Part shown: piece after piece, positions 58,436 to 64,000 of the stretch | Numbering within the stretch: the first letter of the stretch is position 1 | How the letters are laid out: every line of letters begins with the position of its first letter | Assembly: GCA_030522415.1 (NCBI GenBank) | Contig: CM060107.1 | Location: 3,274,847-3,338,846 of the forward strand | Length of the DNA stretch: 64,000 bases | Source: Channallabes apus | Taxonomy: Eukaryota > Chordata > Actinopteri > Siluriformes > Clariidae | Direction: 5' to 3' | Notes under the pieces: generated by a model | The model's database searches: none | What the model was told of the DNA's origin: nothing | Seen by the model: the letters and a program-made list of their open reading frames with translations, nothing else | Made by a program: the position numbers and the translations under genes

Positions 58436-60974
58436 ATGAAGATCTTCCTGTGTTTTATTTGCATCATATGGTTTAACAGTGTAGGTATGTGTCCACTTTT
58501 AATAAAATAAAAGTAAAATAAGCCGTAATATGTACAATAACTAAATGAAGACGCTAAAATTGTTTTTACATCCAAGCAGACTCTCGGCTCGTATCCGCTC
58601 GACTGGGTTCCACAGCTGTCCTGCCGTGTGAGTGGAGAAATGTCCCGGTCCAAACGCCGCATGTTCAGTGGAACACAGACACTGAGATTGTGTTTGAGAG
58701 AAAGGGTGAGCAGCTGTTTCAGGGTGAGGGATACGAGAACCGTGTGGACGTTCCTGAAGATAAGCTGCTTGAAGGAAACTGTTCCCTGGTGCTGAAGAAC
58801 GTCAGTGTCACTGATGCAGGCGTCTACCAGAGCCACCTGTCTGTGAAGCGCATGAAGAGAGCCAGCTCTACCAAATGGATTTTACTGCAGACCCTCGAGC
58901 TCTCAGTCGATAGTACGTAGATATCAGAAAACCACAGAGTTCTGGATTTGGATTGGTTAGAAGGTGTTTATTAATTTCTTTGCAAAAGCAGCTCTGATAT
59001 TCAAGCAGGTGTATATTTAAGCACTTACACTTTGTTATACAGTAGTTTCCATGATAACAGCTCAGAGAGACTCTTTTATGAAGGACTCTTCACATATTTT
59101 TTAATATTAGTTCATCATTGATGCAGTGTTAGTGGAAGGAGTCTCCAGTGTTACTTTTCTAACATCTTTAAAGGAATGTTAAAACCTTTTTTTTAATAAA
59201 AGTTAACACACTTTGTACAAGCTGTTGGTATATACAGTATCTGGGCTTGGGACCGGAACTGCACCCAGTGACTGGGGATTGGGTATTTGGTGGGAATCCA
59301 GCCTGGGCCGTCCGCATGCCAGACGAGAAACCATGCAAGCCACCAATGCCCAATTTAGTTTTATATTACTTAATGTTTGTATATTATTGCATGTACAGTC
59401 ACAATGGCTTGGTATTTTCCCATCTTCGTAACTGTGGGTCTGTATGATCTCATGTTAGAAAATTTCATACATTCATACCTAGGGTCATTAAAAACATCAT
59501 ATACACAGTATATACAATAAATCTTCTGTATCTTCTGTAAGTTGTAAGTTGTGCTCATTTAGTCTCTTTACAGGAAAGTCAGATTCACAGTTCAATAAAC
59601 CCAAGATTCATTTGTCACATTTTCTGGTCCTGTTTTTAGGTGCCTCATCACTTTAACTTTATTGTTCCACACATTTTTCAGAAATTATTTTCATTATGTT
59701 TTTTTTTTTTCTTCAAATGTCATTATTTTCCCTTAACAAGACCTTTCCAAATAAACAAATTATTTGTTAATCTTTGGTAAAATTACTTCTTTACTTTGTG
59801 AAAGGATATAGGAAACATTTGACGCTGCAGGATGTAGAGGTTTAAAGTGCAGAAATGCATCTTCATGTGCTTCACAACATTCAGCAGTATACAGGTCTGG
59901 GGGAAAAAAACAAGAGAAAACTGCAAAATAATAGATTTCTTATGTTGTTGATTTATTATATATGTATTGTTGAGGTAAACAGCTTTGATTCCATTTTGTG
60001 AACTGCCGATCTAAATTCTAAATATAATTATTGTTATTTAGAGTGTATATTTAGAGTGTAAAAGAAAATTACATTACAACACATTAAAATAAAGATCATG
60101 CAATTTGCAGAGCTTTAATAACAAAAAAAAATGGAAATAATTAATAAACAAATTGTGTTAATGCTTTGGTTAAATAACATTATTAAATAAGTATTTGGTG
60201 GAATAACCGAGATTTGCAATTAAAGCTTTCATGCGTTCCATTTTTTCAGGTCTTATTTTTTGTCAAAAACATCTAGTCAGCTTCACTGAAGTGAGGAGAA
60301 AGTGAGAAGTGTACTGAAACTAAGGCCGAACTACAGTATGTGATGTTGATGTAAAAAATACATTTTCTTTCTTTATTTTTACCCACCCAAGAGCCCACCC
60401 AAGAGGAACTACAAGAAACTTTACCGGCCAAAGGTGAGTGAAATATTAAGAGTTTGTGGTAAAGAAACTTTAGTCACTGAGTTTAAAAAGTTGCACAAAG
60501 TTATGACCTTGAATTCTTCACTCTACCAGTAAAAACAGTAATGTTGGTCAAAGAACAATTTTTAAACATTTAAATCTAAAATAATAATCTACGCAAACAA
60601 AATTTTAAGTAAATGTGTTTTCCCACCTTTTTGTTCTATAGACTGAATCTTAGCATCTTTCTTCCATATTATATGGATTACCTAATATACAGTATGTTCA
60701 TATTAAGATATACTGTTTAATGCTCTTTCTTTCCATTTTTCTTTAGAAGAAACTACAGGGAAGATATTTTATAATAAACTAATTGCCACAAGTAAGTATA
60801 AAGAGTTTTTATATTTGGGGGGGAAAATGGGATTGTATGGGATTTTTATAAATTAATTTATAATTCAAAATTCACCTACTCTGTTTAGATGCCGCAGGAG
60901 TGAATTGTCCTCGACTGCATATCTTCCTCTTTTCTCTTCTCTCCTTTCTTATATCTTTATGGAAATATCAGTAG
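58436..60974 (+). CDS. Small V-set Ig surface protein, plus-strand paralogue (184 aa)
   Basis: Exons are 58436-58484, 58580-58912, 60392-60433, 60747-60791 and 60889-60974 (TAG). Every intron is phase 1 with AG/GT borders, and the 555-base joined frame is open. Residues 1-16 (MKIFLCFICIIWFNSV) form the signal peptide. Residues 17-127 form a V-type domain with Cys33 (LPCEW), Trp47, the E-strand motif EGNCSLVL (Cys84) and DAGVYQSH. Ser101 stands where the F-strand cysteine is expected. Exons 3 and 4 encode an acidic stalk (KPTQEELQETLPAK, then EETTGKIFYNKLIAT). Exon 5 encodes NAAGVNCPRL and a hydrophobic stretch of about 16 residues that ends only three residues later (KYQ), which fits a GPI-anchor signal or a tail-less membrane anchor. 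The family is unidentified; a B7/butyrophilin-like relative is possible. Confidence 0.85.
59282..59349 (-). pseudogene. tRNA-Gly-like pseudogene in intron 2
   Basis: The minus strand reads GCATTGGTGG, then TTTCTCGTCTGGCATGCGGA, CGGCCCAGGCTGGATTCCC and ACCAAATACC. This follows a tRNA-Gly (GCC) gene closely at the acceptor, anticodon arm and T arm. The D arm is damaged, the anticodon region reads GGC in place of GCC, and the 3' acceptor no longer pairs well. It is a pseudogene or an old tRNA-derived retroposon. Confidence 0.5.
59780..60020 (+). repeat. Direct repeat copy 1 in intron 2
   Basis: Shares with 61029-61270 the words GGAAACATTTGAC, GTAGAGGTTTAAAGTGC, AATGCATCTTCATGTGCTTC, ACAACATTCAGCA, GATTTCTTATGTTGTTG and TATTGTTGAGGTAAA. 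The part after about 59890, with ACAGGTCTGGGGGAAAAAA and, to about 60250, ATTTGGTGGAATAACC, resembles a common fish DNA-transposon end. Confidence 0.75.
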
Positions 60975-61028
60975 GTCCAGGGCACAAGGAGAGGCTGGTG
61001 ATATGGTGCATTTCAACATTAGAAGACC

Positions 61029-61270
61029 AACATTACTTCTTTATTTTGTGAGAAGATATTCTTAGGAAACATTTGACTCTGCAGGATGTACTGTAGAGGT
61101 TTAAAGTGCTGAAATGCATCTTCATGTGCTTCACAACATTCAGCAATATACAGCTCTGGAAAAAAATTAAAGAGCACTGCAAAATAATCGATTTCTTATG
61201 TTGTTGTTTTATTATACATGTATTGTTGAGGTAAATTGCTTTGATTTATTTTTTTGTGACCTGCTGGTCA
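61029..61270 (+). repeat. Direct repeat copy 2 downstream of the gene
   Basis: Second copy of the repeat at 59780-60020, in the same orientation. The pair brackets exons 3-5 of the plus-strand V-set gene. Confidence 0.75.
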
Positions 61271-61385
61271 GGAAGGGCATCCGGCGTAAAACCTGTGCCA
61301 AGTTGTTGTGCGGACTGGGTATTCCGCTGTGGCGACCCCTTGTCGAGAGCAAAGACCAACCGAAAGACCAACAACAACAACTGAT
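61255..61385 (+). mobile_element. 3' tail of a fish non-LTR retroelement
   Basis: GGTCAGGAAGGGCATCCGGC, GTAAAACCTGTGCCAA and CGCTGTGGCGACCCCTTGTC followed by CAACAACAACAAC is the characteristic tail of a widespread fish LINE/SINE family ending in a short CAA repeat. Confidence 0.65.
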
Positions 61386-62020
61386 ATAAATTCAAAATAT
61401 AATTAAAAAAGAAAAATAAATTTTTCAATATATGACAGATTAAACACTGGTGAGGTGGATTTAAATGATGCCTAGAGGCTAATGGACCAACAACAGGTAA
61501 ATGCATCAATAATAAAACATCTGGATGTCTACAGCTCAACACCCAGTGGTTGTTCTTATTCCTAAATGACTACATTCATATATCTGCACATTAACATTAT
61601 TTTCATATATCTTATATTTTATACCTGCTTCCGTGGCACACTCCGCAAATCTTCCATGGCACACTCAAACCTCATGTGTTAAAGAGATATTAAAAAATGT
61701 ATTTTGTTCACTAAAGCCAGCATAAGCAAAAGCCTACTTTTTTCAACCTTAAGCCAACCTTGGTTTAAGATTTTTTTCAGCGTTATTAAATTTTTTCCAT
61801 TGCTATTCTTGTCATAATATTACATAAGAAGAGAGAAACAATAGTCTAAACAGATGTTGGTATGTAGGATTAGGGTTAGTTTAACATCTGGATGAATATC
61901 TAAAATCCAACATGAATACTTTTGACACACCCTTGCAGGTTATAAACCACCGGATGCTGATGAATTAACTTTGAGAAGAGGCTGATATTCAGATCACCTC
62001 TGATTTGTTCATTAGGGAGC
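61386..62020. other. Unassigned sequence
   Basis: No exon or repeat family recognised. Confidence 0.45.
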
Positions 62021-62026
62021 TACATT

Positions 62027-62278
62027 AGGGGCAGTGGTAGCTCAGAGGGCTAAGGCGCTGAGTTAAAGACCGGAAGATCGGCGGTTCGAACCCCAGCCCC
62101 ACCAGGTTGCCACTGTTGGGCCCTTGAGCAAGGCCCTTAACCCTATCTGCTCCAGGGGTGCTGTATCATGGCTGACCCTGTGCTCTGACCCCAGTTACAC
62201 TGGGATATGTGAAGAAGGAATTTCACTGTGCTGTAATGTATATGTGACAAATAAAGGCTTAACTTAACTTACATCGAC
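62027..62278 (+). mobile_element. tRNA-derived SINE, complete
   Basis: GGGCAGTGGTAGCTCAGAGG (box A), CGGCGGTTCGAACCCC (box B), TTGCCACTGTTGGGCCCTTG, CTTAACCCTATCTGCTCCAG, TACACTGGGATATGTGAAGA, AATTTCACTGTGCTGTAATG and TGTGACAAATAAAGGCTTAA. It is the best-preserved member of the second SINE family in this window. Confidence 0.85.
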
Positions 62279-62417
62279 CTCTTGCTGTGAAGCTTCTCAT
62301 GAGGAATGTTTATAGTTATAATCAATGCACTTGTAAATAGCACTGACGTCAGCACAGGGACCAGATAAAATTTACTGGATCAGGTAAATTGTGTTATGTG
62401 GGCAGGTACGGTATATA

Positions 62418-62793
62418 TGTCACTTTTTTGTGAGATGATAGCAGGTGAGGCATAAGTGCAGAGGTTAAGACTTAATGATTTTAATAAGGAAATGGAAACA
62501 CAAATAAACTAAACTGTAACATTAACAAATCAAACATGAAACTAGGGCAAGGAACAAAAGTACAAAACATAAGACAGCAGATCAATAAATCATAACATTA
62601 TAACAAGAAAGAAGAAAACAGATGCACGACAAGTTACCAAACCCAGGGAACAACTTTTCCTAAACAAACTACTTAACAACCTCAGCTCAGGTGAGTGCAG
62701 TCATCACCTGGCCGAGGTGTACTCTGGGAAACAAAGTTCAAAGCATTAACAATGTCTCACGATGCAAGGCGCCCTTTGGAGTCATTCCTGACA
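62418..62793 (-). mobile_element. Solo LTR, 376 bp
   Basis: On the minus strand it runs from TGTCAGGAATGACTCCAAAG to AAAAAAGTGACA, so it has TG...CA ends. ATATA and TTATA flank it, a 5-bp target duplication with one mismatch. An ATTAAA precedes CTTAACCTCTGCACTTATGC near the end, as in the LTR at 13393-13773. The body also shares GGAGTCATTCCTGACA-type ends with the LTR at 39250-39769. Confidence 0.7.
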
Positions 62794-63889
62794 TTATATT
62801 GAGATTTAGAGTTTGAAATTGTGTAATGTGACAGTACAAATCTGAAATATAAACATCGATTCTGGCCAAGGTTTGCTTTACAGAATAAATACATTGTGAT
62901 GATGACTTTTTATTGTGATGATGACTTGTTGTGTTATCGTACACAAAAGCTGTAAAAAACACTGTTTATGCAAAGGTTTTAAGCATTCATACTTTTAGTA
63001 CTGCAGAATAACTGATGATTTTGTTAAAAAAAAACTTTTTCTTAATCAATTATTTTTCAAGTGACCATTTTCTCCTTGAAGTTGATGTGTTGAAACCAAA
63101 AAAAATGGGTAAGTGTAAGGATTTGAGTGACTCTGAAAAAGGGCCAAATGGTGACTTCTAGATGATTTCGTCAGAATAACTCCAAAACTGCAGCTCTTGT
63201 GGGATGTTCGGGAGTCAGGACATACCAAAAGTTATCCAAGGAGAAGCTGTGAACTGGTGACAGTTGTAGGGTTTCAGATCTTTATCAGAGGTGATTCGAA
63301 TCTGGTTAACGATTCGGGATGATTTGATTTACAATTTATAACACACACTATCTTCTATCTGTCCACCGTATAGTACAATTGAGTGTATCTTACCAATTCT
63401 GTTTACCCTGTGACCAACGATAATACAAAATCTGGAATTTATCAATTATGAGCAAGGTAATGTATCTTACATTAAATGGGCAAATGTTTAGACTTTGAAA
63501 TACATGACTAAGACAGTTCTTTATAAAGAAACAAGAATTTATTAAACTAATCTACGATACATGAAACTACACTACTTAAACGCACACACACACGCAAACA
63601 GTTTGGAGAATTAACAGAGGAAGTGCCCAAATTTCTAGTATTGGTTACTAGATCTGAGAAAGTCACAAGAGAAGAGCTTTGGGTTTAATCTTACTGTTTA
63701 GTATCGCGCACCAGTCTTCAGCAAGATATGAAGCTTTGTTTGTTCATTTGCTATACGCTTCATTCTCAACCTGTGATTCACCTTCAGTGAAGGAAATCAC
63801 GTTGTTGCTGATTGGTTGGTGCACTGTTGCTTCTTATTGGGAAACCCTTCAGGTGGCTTGCTTACAGAAGAAGAAGAAGAATATTCAAT
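62794..63889. other. Unassigned sequence
   Basis: A stretch near 63060-63240 (GGGCCAAATGGTGACTTCTA and GGAGTCAGGACATACCAAAA) looks like a relic of a Tc1-type or other transposase region, but too little is left to assign it. The remainder shows nothing. Confidence 0.4.
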
Positions 63890-64000
63890 TATTGTCACAT
63901 GTACTTTTTACAGCACAGCGAAATTTCTTCTTCGCATATCCCAATTAGGAAACTGGGGTCAGAGCGCAGGGTCAGCCAGCTTACAGCGCCCCTGGAGCAG
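63890..64000 (-). mobile_element. SINE cut by the window edge
   Basis: Minus strand: CTGCTCCAGGGGCGCTGTAA, CTGACCCTGCGCTCTGACCC, CCCAATTAGGAAACTGGGGT-complement region, TTTCGCTGTGCTGTAAAAAG and ATGTGACAATAATTGAATA. Same family as 62027-62278; its head lies outside the window. Confidence 0.75.

Noticed and set aside
58372..58836. Minus-strand frame of 154 codons
   Set aside because: Antisense to exons 1-2 of the plus-strand V-set gene, whose splice structure is well supported.

Overview
This window looks like intergenic and immune-gene DNA from a teleost fish. It is AT-rich, has spliced exons with GT/AG borders, and is dense in fish-type repeats: tRNA-derived SINEs with DANA/Mermaid-like heads, Tc1/mariner, PIF/Harbinger, Ty3/gypsy and non-LTR fragments. 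An ostariophysan such as a catfish is plausible but not proven. There are no bacterial operons, rRNA genes or CRISPR arrays, and most open frames in the window are by-products of repeats.

Three spliced immunoglobulin-superfamily genes can be assembled by hand; all splice junctions used are phase 1. (1) On the minus strand at 262-4820, a V-set receptor: short signal exon, V domain with the classic C-W-YYC pattern, then a transmembrane exon. (2) On the minus strand at 15175-17481, a five-exon small V-domain surface protein of 193 aa. (3) On the plus strand at 58436-60974, its five-exon paralogue of 184 aa. Genes 2 and 3 form a head-to-head pair about 41 kb apart. Both lack the usual second cysteine of the V fold. 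They are nearly identical over exons 1-2 and strongly diverged over exons 3-5, and they end in different membrane anchors.

Between the pair lies a repeat landscape. It holds a Ty3/gypsy gag remnant (18.4-19.7 kb), SINEs, MITEs, a gypsy pol remnant (29.5-30.5 kb), a nearly identical tandem duplication of about 3.29 kb in 2.35 copies (31.66-39.37 kb) ending in a solo LTR, and a minisatellite of about 13.9 kb with a 16-bp unit (42.85-56.77 kb). The minisatellite sits inside a solo LTR-like insertion (42309-56908) that splits a decayed Tc1 transposon. A 5-6 bp target duplication flanks the insertion, and the Tc1 sequence reads continuously across the gap. Two short vertebrate telomere-type stretches are embedded near the start of the array.

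The left part (1-15 kb) holds gene 1, a decayed copy of its signal exon at about 8.1 kb, a mariner with long inverted repeats, a Tc1 pseudogene, a PIF/Harbinger element with nested MITEs, and a LINE pseudogene interrupted by a solo LTR. The right end (57-64 kb) holds gene 3 and more SINEs and solo LTR. Family names rest on sequence recognition by eye; no database search was run.
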